A stretch of 64,000 nt of DNA, taken from NCBI GenBank assembly GCA_023053685.1, contig JALIGW010000021.1, positions 14,029,092 through 14,093,091 of the forward strand, written 5' to 3'. The position numbers were made by a program, and so were the translations under genes. A model generated the notes under the pieces. That model was given only the letters and a program-made list of their open reading frames with translations. It had not been told where the DNA came from and did no database searches. This DNA is from Diadophis punctatus similis. Lineage: Eukaryota; Chordata; Lepidosauria; Squamata; Dipsadidae. How positions within the stretch are numbered: the stretch's first letter is position 1; every line of letters begins with the position of its first letter. Below, piece after piece: positions 21,601 to 32,289 of the stretch.

Positions 21601-22144
21601 GTTTGCTTCTACAAAACACCAATGCAATTACATCTTTCTCCACAGTTTGGATGGGAAAGAGGCCCGTTGTGGTTGTTTGCCTGAGGTAGCTAAATAAAAG
21701 AGGAACCGTATAACGGCCGCTGCTATTTTACACTCTAATCTTGGAAGAAGGCTGACTCATAGGGAGTCATTTTACCCCGAATGTATGCACTGCCTTAATC
21801 CATAACGTCATAGAGTTCAGCTTAGCAAGACGTCTGAGTTGACGAGGAACAGGAGGGTTCTCGGTAACTGCGTTAATGTCAGCGTGGGAAATAAAGTCAT
21901 GGCTGTGAATGCCACCCTTGTATGGCCAAGAGTCCTTTCCTGGAAGTTTCGCCAACGCTGTCCCATCCGCTCCTGTCTAGCTTGAAGACAACAAAATTCT
22001 TCTACTACAATTGCTCAACCTGTTCAAGATTACTCAGAGCAACCATGACTTCAAGTACAAATGTTGAGTCACCAAGAGCGTTGCTTTGGAAACAATCCAT
22101 TGATATTAAATACATTCACAGATACATAGATGTTAGGTCCGGGG
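21601..22144. other. No gene recognised
   Basis: Short ORFs only; no known repeat recognised. Confidence 0.5.
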
Positions 22145-22510
22145 CAGGGGTGGGTTCCTCCCGGTTCGAACGGTTTGAACGGGATCCGGTTCGGTCGTTG
22201 CCGGTCCGTGGGCGCCGCCATCTTTTTTTGAGAATTTTTGGTGAATTTTTCCGTGTTTGCATGGCTTCTCCTCTTTCGCGGCTTGAAAAAGAGCCCTCCC
22301 ACCTGCCCGCGGGTTAATACTGACCTTTATTTCTTCGCCCGAAGCACAGCTGATCAGCTCCTCAGCTGTGCTTCGGGCTGAATCCTGCTACTGAGCATGC
22401 ACGGAAGTGAAATTGCATGGGGGGAACGTGCAGGGGCGCGAGCGGAGCCAGTGCGCACGTGCAAAACGTCGCGATGCGAACCAGTGGCGAAGGTAAGTGG
22501 GACCCACCTG
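22145..22510. mobile_element. hAT MITE, 'cagtggtgggtt' family
   Basis: 366 bp from CAGGGGTGGGTTCCTCCC to GTGGGACCCACCTG. Flanking 8-mers GTCCGGGG and GTCCAGGG match 7 of 8. It shares GCGATGCGAACC and GGAAGTGAAAT-type blocks with the copy at 40434. Confidence 0.85.
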
Positions 22511-22721
22511 GTCCAGGGATTGAAGAGGCTTGAGACAGACTTCAAAGACAAACAGCTCTTGATTTAACTCTGTACAAGATCCAGCAAAGAGCCAGGCTGA
22601 CAGCTAGGTCCTTTTACAGCGAGCTGTCAGGTGGCTCGACCAATCAGCGGCTTGCATTCGCCTGCTCAACTGGAGGACCTGGTTGTTAACCAGACACTCT
22701 CGATATGTAACAATAGATATA

Positions 22722-23106
22722 CATACCGGGTAGTCCTGGAGTTATGACAAGGGAGGCCAAAATTTCTGTTGTTAAGCGAGAGACTTGTTAAGGGAGTTTC
22801 CCCCCATTTTATGACCTTTCTTGCCACCGTGGTTAAGTGAATCCCTGCAGTTGTTAAGTGAATGTAAACACAGTTGTTAAGCGAATGGGGCTTCCCCATT
22901 GACTTTGCTGGTCAGAAGGTCACAAAAGGGGATCACGTGACCTCAGAGGGACACTGTGACCGTCATAAACATGAGTCAGTTGCCAAGAGTCAGGATTTTG
23001 ATCACCTGATCCTGGGGAGGCCACAACTGTTTGTGAAAAATGGTCATAAGTCTCTATTTTTCAGTTTCATTCGTGTCATTAAATGAATTGTTGTAAGTTG
23101 TGAATT
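22722..23106 (+). mobile_element. 'gttaagtgaa' MITE copy
   Basis: Runs from GGTAGTCCTGGAGTTATGAC to TTGTAAGTTGTGAATTACCA with the usual body blocks; near complete. Confidence 0.8.
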
Positions 23107-23194
23107 ACCAGGAAAGGGTTATATATGTTTTTTCTGTCGAGTCATCCTGGTGTATGAAAGGAAACATCACAGCTTCCTATATATATTCATTCTT

Positions 23195-23573
23195 TCCCTC
23201 TATCTGTCTCTCTCTTTCTCTCTCTCTCTTTCTGTTTCTCTCTCTCTCTCTCTGTCTCTCTCTTTCTCTCTTTCTTTCTCTCACTCTTTCTTTCTCTTTC
23301 TCTCCCTCTCTCTGTCTCTCTCTCTCTGACTCTCTCTCTCTCTCTCTCTGTCTCTTTCTCTCTCTCTCTTTCTTTATCTGTCTCTTTCTCTTTTTTCTCT
23401 GTCTCTTTCTCTCTCTCTCTCTTTTTTTCTCTCTCTCTCTGTCTCTCTCTGTCTCTCTCTTTCTCTTTCTCTCTCTTTCTTTCTCTCTCTCTTTCTCTCT
23501 CTTTCTCTTTCTCTCCCTCTGTGTGTGTCTCTTTCTCTCTCTCTCTTTCTTTATCTGTCTCTTTCTCTTTTTT

Positions 23574-23604
<31 letters not shown>

Positions 23605-23708
23605 TTCTCTTTCTCTCTCTTTCTCTCTCTCTCTGTGTCTTTCTCTCTCTCTCTCTTTCTTTATCTGTCTCTTTCTCTTTTTTCTGTCTCTTTCTCTCTT
23701 TCTCTCTT

Positions 23709-23762
<54 letters not shown>

Positions 23763-24078
23763 TTTCTCTTTCTCTCCCTCTGTGTGTGTGTGTGTGTCTT
23801 TCTCTCTCTCTTTCTTTCTCTGTCTCTTTCTCTTTTTTCTCTCTGTCTCTCTCTCTCTCTGACTCTCTCTTTCTCTTTCTCTCTCTTTCTTTCTCTCTCT
23901 TTCTCTCTCTCTCTCTTTCTCTCCCTCTGTGTGTGTGTGTGTGTGTGTGTGTCTTTCTCTCTCTCTCTCTCTCTTTCTCTGTCTCTTTCTCTTTTTTCTC
24001 TCTGTCTCTCTCTTTTTCTATCTCTCTTTCTCTCTCTGTCTCTCACTTTCTCTTTCTGTGTGTGTGTGTGTGTTTGTG
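23195..24078. repeat. (CT)n / (TTTC)n pyrimidine tract with (TG)n blocks
   Basis: About 880 bp, nearly all C/T with three short TG runs; spurious ORFs on both strands. Confidence 0.97.
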
Positions 24079-24343
24079 TGTTCAATTAAATACATTTATA
24101 ATGTCACTTTCCCTGCCTGTTCATTGTTATCTGCATTAGTCAAAGTCAGCTTCAGTGGCCATCTCCTTAGCAACCAAGGCACAAATAGCAGGCCTTATCT
24201 GAGAAATTGGTGATTCATTTTAGACAACAGAAAACAGCAGAAACGGTTCCTGCCATTCCCTGTACAGAGTTCATCTTCCTCTTTATCGCTTAAGAAAGGA
24301 GGTACCTCTCACCTCAGCACCATTTTTCAGAAAATCCAGAGCA

Positions 24344-24500
24344 GTGTTTCCCAACCTTGGCAACTTGAAGATGTCTGGACTTCAACTCCCAGAATTCCCC
24401 AGCCAGCATTGTGAGATTTGAACCGCTGACCTGCGGATCAGTGTCAGCTAAAGTGGCCTGCAGTACCTGCCTCTAACCGCTGCGCCACCTCGGCTCTTAT
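24344..24500 (-). mobile_element. Half of a fold-back hAT joined to a tRNA-SINE fragment
   Basis: CAGTGTTTCCCAACCTTGGC to CCCAGCCAGCATT is the left arm of the 62748-62883 type. It is followed by GATTTGAACCGCTGACCTGC, the inverted SINE head also seen at 30202-30447. Confidence 0.7.
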
Positions 24501-24612
24501 ATTATATATTATGATAATCCTAATAAATATTATATTATATATTATGATAATCCTAATAAAATCCTTATATTTTGTATTATGATAATCCTAATAAAATGTT
24601 TGAAATAAAATA
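24498..24612. repeat. AT-rich tandem repeat
   Basis: About three units containing TATTATGATAATCCTAATAA. Confidence 0.85.
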
Positions 24613-24913
24613 TATATATTCTGGGTAAAAGAGATGCAACGAAGACTTCTTAAGCCTCATTCCTTCAGGTTTGGTGTCTTCCGCTGTCTTCCACCTTAGC
24701 CCATCTCCCAAAAACCAACTTTTAATTCAGATTAACATACTGTATATAAAAGTGATGTCAGAAAAGGAAATGGGATCAGCTCCAAAATTCTTAAGAGGGC
24801 CAAAGTTGAGCCTATTACATGCATATTTAGCTGTAAAACCCGTTCTGCTATTTAATTAATTTCTGGTTGGGAAATGTATTGCGTGGCGTCTCTCCCAAAA
24901 CGTAATCCTAAAT

Positions 24914-25490
24914 TAAGGTGACCAGATTTTAATATTTGTAAAGCGGGACACCATTGATGGGGGGGGGTTTCTAGGGGAGCAAGACGGGAGGGGTCCGTCT
25001 CTCTTATCCTGCAGCTTTGTGCACCCCTCCAAACACCCCCCCATGCGGTCTTGCCTGTTCATCGCCACAGAGCCGAAGAAGCTGGTGGCATTCGCGGCAC
25101 GGGGCTTCCCCCGCCCGCTTTCCCCGGCCGCCGGGACGCCGCCATTTGCATTCTTTTGCCCTCTGCGCATGCACAAAGCGTTCTGCTTGCGCAGAGGGCA
25201 AAAGAACGCAAATGGCAGCGTCCTGGCAGCTGGGGAAAGCGGGCGGGGGAAGCCCCGCGCCACGAACGCCACCAGCTTCTTCGGCTCTGCGGCGACGAAC
25301 AGGCAAGACCGCACTGGTAGGAACCCACCCCTGGGCTGCCCCTCTCACTGCCCTCCCTGGCAGGAGGAGGCAGGCGAGGCAGGAGGCAGAGGGGTGTGCA
25401 GGGCAAATTCCAATTCAAAAAGCGGGACTTTTTTGAAACACCGTGGGACGCGGGACAAATTATTAAAAAGCGGGACGTCTGGTCACCTTA
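24914..25490. mobile_element. Fold-back hAT element, 'aaggtgaccag' termini
   Basis: 577 bp with termini TAAGGTGACCAGA and TCTGGTCACCTTA and a perfect 8-bp duplication TCCTAAAT (24906-24913, 25491-25498). Interior palindrome with arms about 25044-25170 and 25182-25313. A further hAT-like end (GGAACCCACCCCTG) lies inside, so it is nested. Confidence 0.9.
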
Positions 25491-25498
25491 TCCTAAAT

Positions 25499-25980
25499 GG
25501 AGTCAAAGAGACAGAAGGAGACCATCCCTTATATGGAGAACACACTTGGCACCAAACTGAGCAAGGGAGGCAGTTAGAAGCAGGCAAAACCAAAACCCGT
25601 CTTTATATTGTTGCCATTGTCAATAAACTGAGTTAATGTTTGATATAAAATTTCCGGTTTGGCTTTAAGGAACAAACAGGGTTAGGATACTCGATGAATC
25701 AAAGAGCTAAAAAGCAGAAGGATTGTTTTGTTTTTTAGGATGGCCAAGTTGTAGAAGTTCTCACAAAGGATTTTCAGGAGACGAAAGAGAAAGGATGCCA
25801 ACGAAAAGTCTGAAAAAACAATCGAAAGCAATGTAAATATTTACTTTTAGGCGCTCCTGTGTTCTCGGTGTAAATCATTCTTGGTGGTTTTTCCGAATTG
25901 CAGCTATCCGTTGCTTCATTCCAATGAATAAACCAGCTGGGAGGGAACTAGCTTCAGAAGTCCTTTTCTGAATCTACCAA
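25499..25980. other. No feature recognised
   Basis: No repeat or coding signal. Confidence 0.5.
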
Positions 25981-26545
25981 GATGAAGAGGGGACTGGAGG
26001 CTCAAACATACGATGAACGGTGGCAGCAGCGGTGGGTTGCTCCTGGTTTGGCCCGGTTCTGCGAACCGTTAGCGGCGGCGGGAGGCTCTGCCCACCCGTC
26101 CGGGATGCTTCTGCGCATGCGCAGAAGCAGCACATGTGAAACCAAGTTGCAACAGGTTTTAGAACCCACTACTGGGTGGCAGGTACTGGGCATGGCTAGT
26201 CTAGTGAAGAGAAGGACCAGGGGAGACAGGATAGAAGTCTTCCAATATTTGAGGGGCTGTCACAGAGAGGAGGGGGTCAAGCTATTTTACAAGGCACCTG
26301 AAGGCCAGACAAGGAATAATGGATGGAAACTGGTCAAGGAGAGATTCAGCCCAGAAATAAGGAGGAATTTCCTGACAGTGAGAGCAATCAACTGATGGAA
26401 CAGAAGTTGCCTTCAGAAGTTGTGGGAGCTTCATCACTGGAGGCTTTCAAGAAGAGACTGGACTGCCATCCAATGGTGCAGGGTCTCCTACTTGGGTGGG
26501 GTTGGACTAGATGACCTACAAGATCCCTTCCAACTGTTATTGTAT
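25981..26545 (+). pseudogene. CR1 LINE 3' end interrupted by a hAT MITE
   Basis: MKRGLEAQTYDER is separated from LGMASLVKRRTRGDRIEVFQ by the inserted MITE; then GCHREEGVKLFYKAPEGQTR. Ends with the GGACTAGATGACCTACA 3' UTR and TATTCTATTCT. Confidence 0.88.
26027..26174. mobile_element. hAT MITE, 'cagtggtgggtt' family, in CR1
   Basis: 148 bp, CAGCGGTGGGTTGCTCC to TTTTAGAACCCACTACTG, perfect 8-bp duplication GGTGGCAG (26019-26026, 26175-26182). Confidence 0.92.
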
Positions 26546-26691
26546 TCTATTCTGGATTTTAAGTTGCCTCTCTCAGGTTTGGCCACATAATAGCCTGCAG
26601 TTCAGATCCCCAAGTGATGGGCCCCTTTGTCTGTGAGTCTTTGTGGACATGTAGTTTCCATCAATAGACATTTTGTATAACAGTATAACAG

Positions 26692-26870
26692 AACAGAGTA
26701 ACAGAGTTGGAAGGGACCTTGGAGGTCTTCTAGTCCAACCCCCTGCTCAGGCAGGAAGCCCTATACAATTTCAGACAAATTGCTGTCCAATCTCTTCTTA
26801 AAAATCTCCAGCATTGGAGAATTCACAGGTTCTGGAGGCAAGTTGTTCCACTGATGAATTGTTCTAACTA
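26692..26870 (-). pseudogene. CR1 3' end fragment
   Basis: AGAGTTGGAAGGGACCTTGG, then TCTAGTCCAACCCCCTGCTC and following blocks. Confidence 0.88.
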
Positions 26871-27119
26871 TGGGAAGAGAGATGGGAGAGAGATTTCTGC
26901 TACCATGTGCAGGAGCCAAGTAAGATGGAGGCTTTGACCTACAATGAAATGAACCCAGCAGGTGAGCTAAATAGCATCATTTGAGCAAGTAGAGGACCAA
27001 AAATGGTAAATTTGACAAGGGGCAGGAAAAATTTGGAGGATACCACCTTCCTGGCAGGCTGGAAGAGGACAAATAAAGGACACCATTGTCCATTCCTGCC
27101 CTGTAACCATCAGCAATTT

Positions 27120-27625
27120 ACATCTCCTCCTTCTCCTCCTCCTCTTCCTTCTCTCTTCTTCTCCTTCTCCTTCCTCTTCTCTTCCTCCTCCTCCTTCTTC
27201 TTCTCTTTCTCTTTCTCCTCCTCCTCTTTTTCTTCTCCTTCTTCTCTTTCTTTCTTCTCCTTCCTCTCCTTCCTCTCCTTCTCCTTCTCCTTCTCTTTTT
27301 CTTCTCCTTCTCTTTTTCTTCTCCTTCTTCTCTTTCTTTCTTCTCCTTCCTCTCCTTCTCCTTCTCCTTCTCCTTCTCCTTCTCCTTCTCCTTCTCCTTC
27401 TCCTTCTCCTTCTCCTTCTCCTTCTCCTTCTCCTTCTCCTTCTCCTCCTCCTCCTCCTCCTCCTCCTCCTCCTCCTCTTCTTCTTCTTCTTCTTCTTCTT
27501 CTTCTTCTTCTTCTTCTTCTTCTTCTTCTTCTTCTTCTTCTTCTTCTTCCTCCTCCTCCTCCTCCTCCTCCTCCTCCTCCTCCTCCTCCTCCTCCTCCTC
27601 CTTCCTCTTCTCCTTCTTCCCCTCA
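27120..27625. repeat. Pyrimidine tract (CTTCTC)n, (CTC)n, (TTC)n
   Basis: About 500 bp, nearly all C/T on the plus strand. It makes arginine/lysine/glutamate-only ORFs on the other strand that are not genes. Confidence 0.97.
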
Positions 27626-27629
27626 TTTT

Positions 27630-28136
27630 TCCAAGGCTTAAGAGACATTTTGTCTTTCTCCTAATAGGGCTCGCTCCCAAGCAGCTGTTTACAATGAATT
27701 TGACATCTAGCCCCAAGCTAATCTCCCACGGAACACATTCAATAAATATTTGCAGTTGGGAGACAGAAGACCAGAATTATCATTTCAAACCCATGGAGTG
27801 ACCAGCTTTGGAAGAGATAGTCTTATAGGCACAATATCTAATTTTTACTCAGGACTTGATAAGCCAATAATCAATTATCAAGGGCATTATTGCTGAATGG
27901 AAATATTTCAGAGTAATGTTGAATAAATCAATGTTGCAAAGATCAAAGGAAGGTCAAAGGACTTTAGGGAGGAAACTGGAATGGCTTGGAAAAGAAGATT
28001 GAAGGAGGTGGGTCATGACTGAAGAAAGTCACATCTCTTTTCTGTCATTCCAGAATCCAGGAACGATTTAACCTACTGAATTTTTTAATCTACCAGAAAG
28101 TTTCTGACTGAAGTGTAGAAAAAATTCGGGAAGACT
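27630..28136. other. No feature recognised
   Basis: Unique-looking, no supportable call. Confidence 0.5.
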
Positions 28137-28220
28137 AACAAAATAACAAAGTTGAAAGGGACCTTGGAGGTCTTCTAGTCCAACCCCCTGCTCATGCAGA
28201 AATTCAATAGTGAATTCGCT
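28137..28220 (-). pseudogene. CR1 3' end fragment
   Basis: ACAAAGTTGAAAGGGACCTT, then CTAGTCCAACCCCCTGCTCA. Confidence 0.75.
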
Positions 28221-28234
28221 GTCCCCCAAAAGCT

Positions 28235-28612
28235 GGTAGTCCTTGACTTATGACCACAATTGAGCTGAAAATTTCTGTTGCTAAGTGAGACATTTGTTAA
28301 ATGTGCTCTGCCTCATTTTATGACCTTTCTTGCCACAGTTGTTAAATGAATCACTGCAGTTGTTAATAACACGGTTGTTAAGTGAATCTGGCTTCCCCAT
28401 TGACTGCGTCAGAAGATCGCAAAAAAAAGATGATGTGATCCCAGGCCTCTGCAACCGTCATAAATGTGAGTCAGTTGGCAAGCATCCAAAAGTGATCACA
28501 TGACAGGATCCTGCAATGGCCGTAAGTGTGAAAAACAGTCATAAGTCACTTTTTTTCAGCGACATTGTAAGTTTGAATGGTTACTAAATAAACTGTCGTA
28601 AGAAAAAAACTA
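28235..28612 (+). mobile_element. 'gttaagtgaa' MITE copy
   Basis: GTAGTCCTTGACTTATGACC to AACTGTCGTAAG with full set of body blocks. Confidence 0.8.
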
Positions 28613-28779
28613 CCGGTAGTTTAATTTGGATTTTTGTATCAAACATGAGGTTGAATTCAAGGGGTCCTACTAGTCTTCTCCGTGATTCTATCCCTCCACC
28701 AAGAGCCTCTCTGGGGTATTTTCATACCTAATTAATTTTTTTTCACCCACTGTAGCAGTCAGAAAACATGATGAGAACG

Positions 28780-29150
28780 CCTAAATTACACAACACAGAC
28801 TTCATCCTAGTTTTAGCTGGGAAAGGATGAGCAACCTGGACCAAGTCAAAATGCTAGAGAATTCCTGGAAGACTGGCCCTCAGACAAATCAGCCACGAAA
28901 GGAGATAAACAAGATCTACTTACAAAAAGAGACAATTAAAATTAAAAAGAAAAAAAAACACCTCCTCACCAGCAATCAACACCTAGATAAGCAGAGATTA
29001 ACATCTCTAACATCTCTAACATCTCTTAACAGGGATAAATGCCAAACCAAGAATCAGGCAACAAACAAAACCCCAATGGAGCCACTATCAACTCAGACAA
29101 ACAATCAAAAATAAACAAAAGCCACAATAAAGAAGAATATTTGCTGCTCA
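28780..29150 (+). pseudogene. Possible Penelope-like element C-terminal remnant
   Basis: A 95-codon frame (28827-29114) reads VKMLENSWKTGPQTNQPRKE, then INKIYLQKE and later NQHLDKQR. A leucine/glutamate/tryptophan stretch followed by an Asn-rich IYL segment resembles the C-terminal end of Penelope-like GIY-YIG endonucleases as remembered. The match is by eye and weak. Its support is position: CATCAACCCAGACAAAC-type sequence follows here and at 61255-61290, in each case near a hammerhead-like family 1 end. Confidence 0.35.
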
Positions 29151-29262
29151 GGGTTGACATGAGGGGTCCTTGGTGGTCTCTGAGCTGGGTGGGTTCCTTG
29201 TAGACTTTTCATTACCCAACCAGGTGACATCATCAGTGCTGGTAGGGAGTGGGGTTTGCTCT
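29130..29262 (-). mobile_element. Hammerhead-like family 1 copy
   Basis: AAGAAGAATATTTGCTGCTCAGGG end block, GGGGTCCTTGGTGGTCTCTG, and minus-strand core at 29195-29243 (CTGATGA, T, GTCACC hairpin, GAAAAGTC). Confidence 0.65.
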
Positions 29263-29304
29263 CCTTTTATATTCTAGCGGCTTGCCCTGTCAGTATTGAC
29301 ACGC

Positions 29305-29372
29305 GTTATATGACTGCCACCACTTATGACAGTAATTGCCAGGCTCAATAACAGTCGTAAGTCAAGGACTAC
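29305..29372 (+). mobile_element. 'gttaagtgaa' MITE, right-end fragment
   Basis: CGTAAGTCAAGGACTACCTG terminus. Confidence 0.6.
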
Positions 29373-29559
29373 CTGCATAAAATCTGTGATCCAGTGCTAT
29401 TTCAATGATCTTGTTTGTTTAGTATCTCCCTAAGGGGGGAAAAGTTGCCTTTTCTTTTACAAATAATATGGAAACAATTTTTCTGTTAGATGCAACAAAT
29501 ATTCAACATTAAAAGGGAAAGCATTATAAACCCTCTCAAGTTGAAGACGGGTAGGGTAG

Positions 29560-29756
29560 GAGTGGAGTGGAGTGGAATGGAAATGGGAATGGGAATGGGA
29601 ATGGGAACAGGAACAGGAACAAGAATAGAATCAAGAATAGAATGGAATGGAATGGAATGGAATGGAATGGAATGGAATGGAATGGAATGGAATAGAATAG
29701 AATAGAATAGAATAGAATAGAATAGAATAGAATAGAATAGAATAGAATAGAATAAC
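29560..29756. repeat. (AATGGG)n, (AATGG)n and (AATAG)n microsatellite at a CR1 3' end
   Basis: Successive pentamer/hexamer arrays that abut the CR1 3' terminus at 29757. CR1-seeded pentamer arrays are known from snakes. Confidence 0.95.
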
Positions 29757-30530
29757 AGAGCTGGAAGGGACCTTTGAGGTCTTCTAGTCCAACCCCTTGC
29801 TTGAGCAGGAGACCTTATGCCATTCCAGAAAATCGTTGTCCAGCTTCTTCTTAAAATTCTCCTGTGACTGAGCATTCACAACTTCTGTAGGCAAGCTGTT
29901 CCACTGATTAATTGTTCTAACTGTCAGGAAATTTCTCCTTAGTTCCAGGTTACTTCTCTCCTTGATTAGTTTCCATCTGTTGCTTCTTGTCCTGCCTTCA
30001 GGTCCTTTGGAGAATAGGTGGACCCCCCTCTTCTTTGTGGCACCCCTGATATATTGAAACACTGCTATCATGTCTCCCCTGGTCCTTCTTTTCATCAAAC
30101 TAGACATACCCAATTCCAGCAACCGTTCTTTATATGCTTTAGCCTCCAGTACCCTAAGCATCTTTATTGCTCTTCTTTGCACGCTTTCTAGAGTCTCAAC
30201 ATTTATTTATTAGTGACATTTATATACCGCCTCACAGTGCAAGCACTCTCTAAGCGGTTTACACCAGTAAGCAATGTATATTTATATTACCCCCAACAAT
30301 CTGGGTCCTCATTTTACCTACCTCGGAAGGATGGAAGGCTGAGTCAACCTTGAGCTGGTGAGATTTGAACCGCTGACCTGCGGATCAGAGTCCGCTAAAG
30401 TGGCCTGCAGTACCTGCCTCTAACCGCTGCACCACCTCGGCTCTTAAAAAAACATCTTTTTTATATCATGACAGCCAAAACTGGATGCAGTATTCTAGGT
30501 GTGGCCTTACCTTAAATGTAGGTGATTTCA
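29757..30530 (-). pseudogene. CR1 LINE C-terminal part and 3' end, interrupted by a SINE
   Basis: Minus-strand frame (29784-30182) MQRRAIKMLRVLEAKAYKER, GMSSLMKRRTRGDMIAVFQY, NFLTVRTINQWNSLPTEVVN. The copy resumes after the SINE at about 30450 (CCAAAACTGGATGCAGTATT). Confidence 0.9.
30202..30447 (-). mobile_element. tRNA-headed SINE in CR1
   Basis: On the minus strand: GAGGTGGTGCAGCGGTTAGA (A box), GGTTCAAATC (B box), then ACTCAGCCTTCCATCCTTCC, then an (AATA)n-type tail. Same family as 24406-24500 and 52780-53015. Flanking duplication not clear. Confidence 0.8.
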
Positions 30531-31180
30531 TTGACAGGTGCCACTGTGATCTTCTGGATTATTTTTTTTTTACTTGAGAATCTGACCTGGGATTCCTAGC
30601 ACGATTCCGATTCTGGTGCTAACCAGACTCAGGTGTCTAGTTCTGAGTCCAGACAAGGTCAGACAGCTCCATAATTATTTCTTTAAATTAGTATTAGCAT
30701 TTAAAAGGGAACCGGATGATTCACCTTCAGTCTTTTGAAGGTCATTTTAATCTTTCTTGAATAACGACAGAGGAGCCAATGAGGCGATTCTGCACTGAAG
30801 AAATATATGGCTTCCTTCCTTCCAGCACAACCTCATGAAAAATGGGGCTTCCAAGTCATTCCGTAGGGAACCATTACTGAAATGAAAACAAGACTTTTCC
30901 CCGTTTCCCTCTACATCATATGGAAAGAATTATAAGCCATAGACGTTGACTTAAAACATTGGCACCAACAGCGCAGATACATCAACGTTGAAATGCAACA
31001 ATGCCAAAAGGGATAAACTTCTTGAGGCAGCCAAGAAGAGAGAGTTGGCAAGACATTTCTGATAGAAGCTGGTATTGTCTGGACAATTCTAGAAGGAAGA
31101 AGGTCCAGTCCGGAGAAGACGTCCCACAAGGGGGGTTCTAGCATCAAGCAGTCACGGCTGAAGCGATATAAAGCTTATTT
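30531..31180. other. No gene recognised
   Basis: No repeat family or coding signal identified. Confidence 0.5.
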
Positions 31181-31405
31181 TCATGATGGTCTCCAAATTA
31201 TGTTTGTAAGAATTAGCCATAAAAGGAAACCAGGCCTCCAAAGAACACGGTGGCTGGACATCATCCAAGCTGACCCCAGCCAGAGAACAGAAAAACTCAC
31301 AAGAAGCCAGTGCAAGATCGGAAGGTGTGAAGAGACCTGGCCCATAGGATCATCAAGAATTGGGCATGACTGAATGGATATCATCATCAATCATCATCAC
31401 CATTA
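31181..31405 (+). mobile_element. RTE/BovB-like LINE 3' end fragment
   Basis: Frame gives RWLDIIQADPSQRTEKLTRS, then WPIGSSRIGHD and stop. The DNA ends AAGAATTGGGCATGACTGAA with an ATC-rich tail, the pattern of BovB 3' ends. Diverged. Confidence 0.55.
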
Positions 31406-31703
31406 TGGTTGTGTCCTCACAATGATGAAGGGTTGGTGGTGAAAATTGGCAAGAGGGACAATAGAGCACCCTGAAGCAAACCCTGCCTACACCCCTGGAA
31501 CATGCCTGAGGCCTTCGCCAAGAACTCCTGAGATTTTGAGACACCCCATGGAGGCTGCTGGAAGGCATTGTTTTATGGGGCATTTTGTAAGCTACTTTGG
31601 ATATACATTTGCCGCAGAGAATTTATTTTATAAATCGCTCTTTCAAAAAAAAAGGGGGGGGCTCCCGAGTTTATAGTTTTATTTGTCACCTAAACTGCAT
31701 TGG
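31406..31703. other. No feature recognised
   Basis: No clear family. Confidence 0.4.
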
Positions 31704-32040
31704 ATTACAAAAGGGAGGGAGGGAGGGATAGATGGAGGGAGGGAGGGAGGGAGGGAGGGAGGAAGGAAGGAAGGAAGGAAGGAAGGAAGGGAAAGGGAGA
31801 GAGGAAGGGAGGAAGGGAGGAAGGAAGGAGGGAAGGAAAAGGGAGAGAGAGAGGGAGGGAGGAAAGAAGGAAGGAAGGGAAAGGGAGAGAGGAAGGGAGG
31901 AAGGGAGGAAGGAAAAGGGAGGCAGGGGGAAGGAAGGAAGGAAAAGAGAGGGAGGGAGAAAGGAAGGAAGGGAGGGAGGAAGGAAAAGGGAGGGAGGGAG
32001 GAAAAATAGGAGAGGGAGGGAGGGAGGGAGGGAGGAAGGT
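31704..32040. repeat. (GGGA)n / (GGAA)n purine tract
   Basis: Nearly pure purine on the plus strand. Confidence 0.96.
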
Positions 32041-32042
32041 AT

Positions 32043-32073
<31 letters not shown>

Positions 32074-32094
32074 TTTGTTTATTTGTTTGTTTGT

Positions 32095-32153
<59 letters not shown>

Positions 32154-32210
32154 TTGTTCAAATTTATATGCCGCCCAACTCCTAAGGGACTCCCTCCCAA
32201 GGGACTCCCA
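32041..32210 (-). mobile_element. (TTTA)n and inverted 'gccgccc' LINE tail
   Basis: (TTTA)n to 32157 followed by ATATGCCGCCCAACTCC. This is the reverse of the 4574-4676 type tail, so the TTTA array is the expanded retroelement tail. Confidence 0.7.
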
Positions 32211-32284
32211 AGGAAGGAAGGAAGGAAGGAAGGAAGGAAGGAAGGAAGGAAGGAAGGAAGGAAGGAAGGAAGGAAGGAAGGAAG
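32211..32284. repeat. (GGAA)n microsatellite
   Basis: About 18 units. Confidence 0.96.
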
Positions 32285-32289
32285 ATGGG

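Noticed and set aside
23100..24139. ORFs of 300-329 codons on both strands
   Set aside because: CT-rich simple sequence translated as Ser/Leu/Phe or Arg/Glu repeats.
26967..27716. ORFs of 176-249 codons, poly-Arg/Glu
   Set aside because: Pyrimidine tract on the other strand; no domain.
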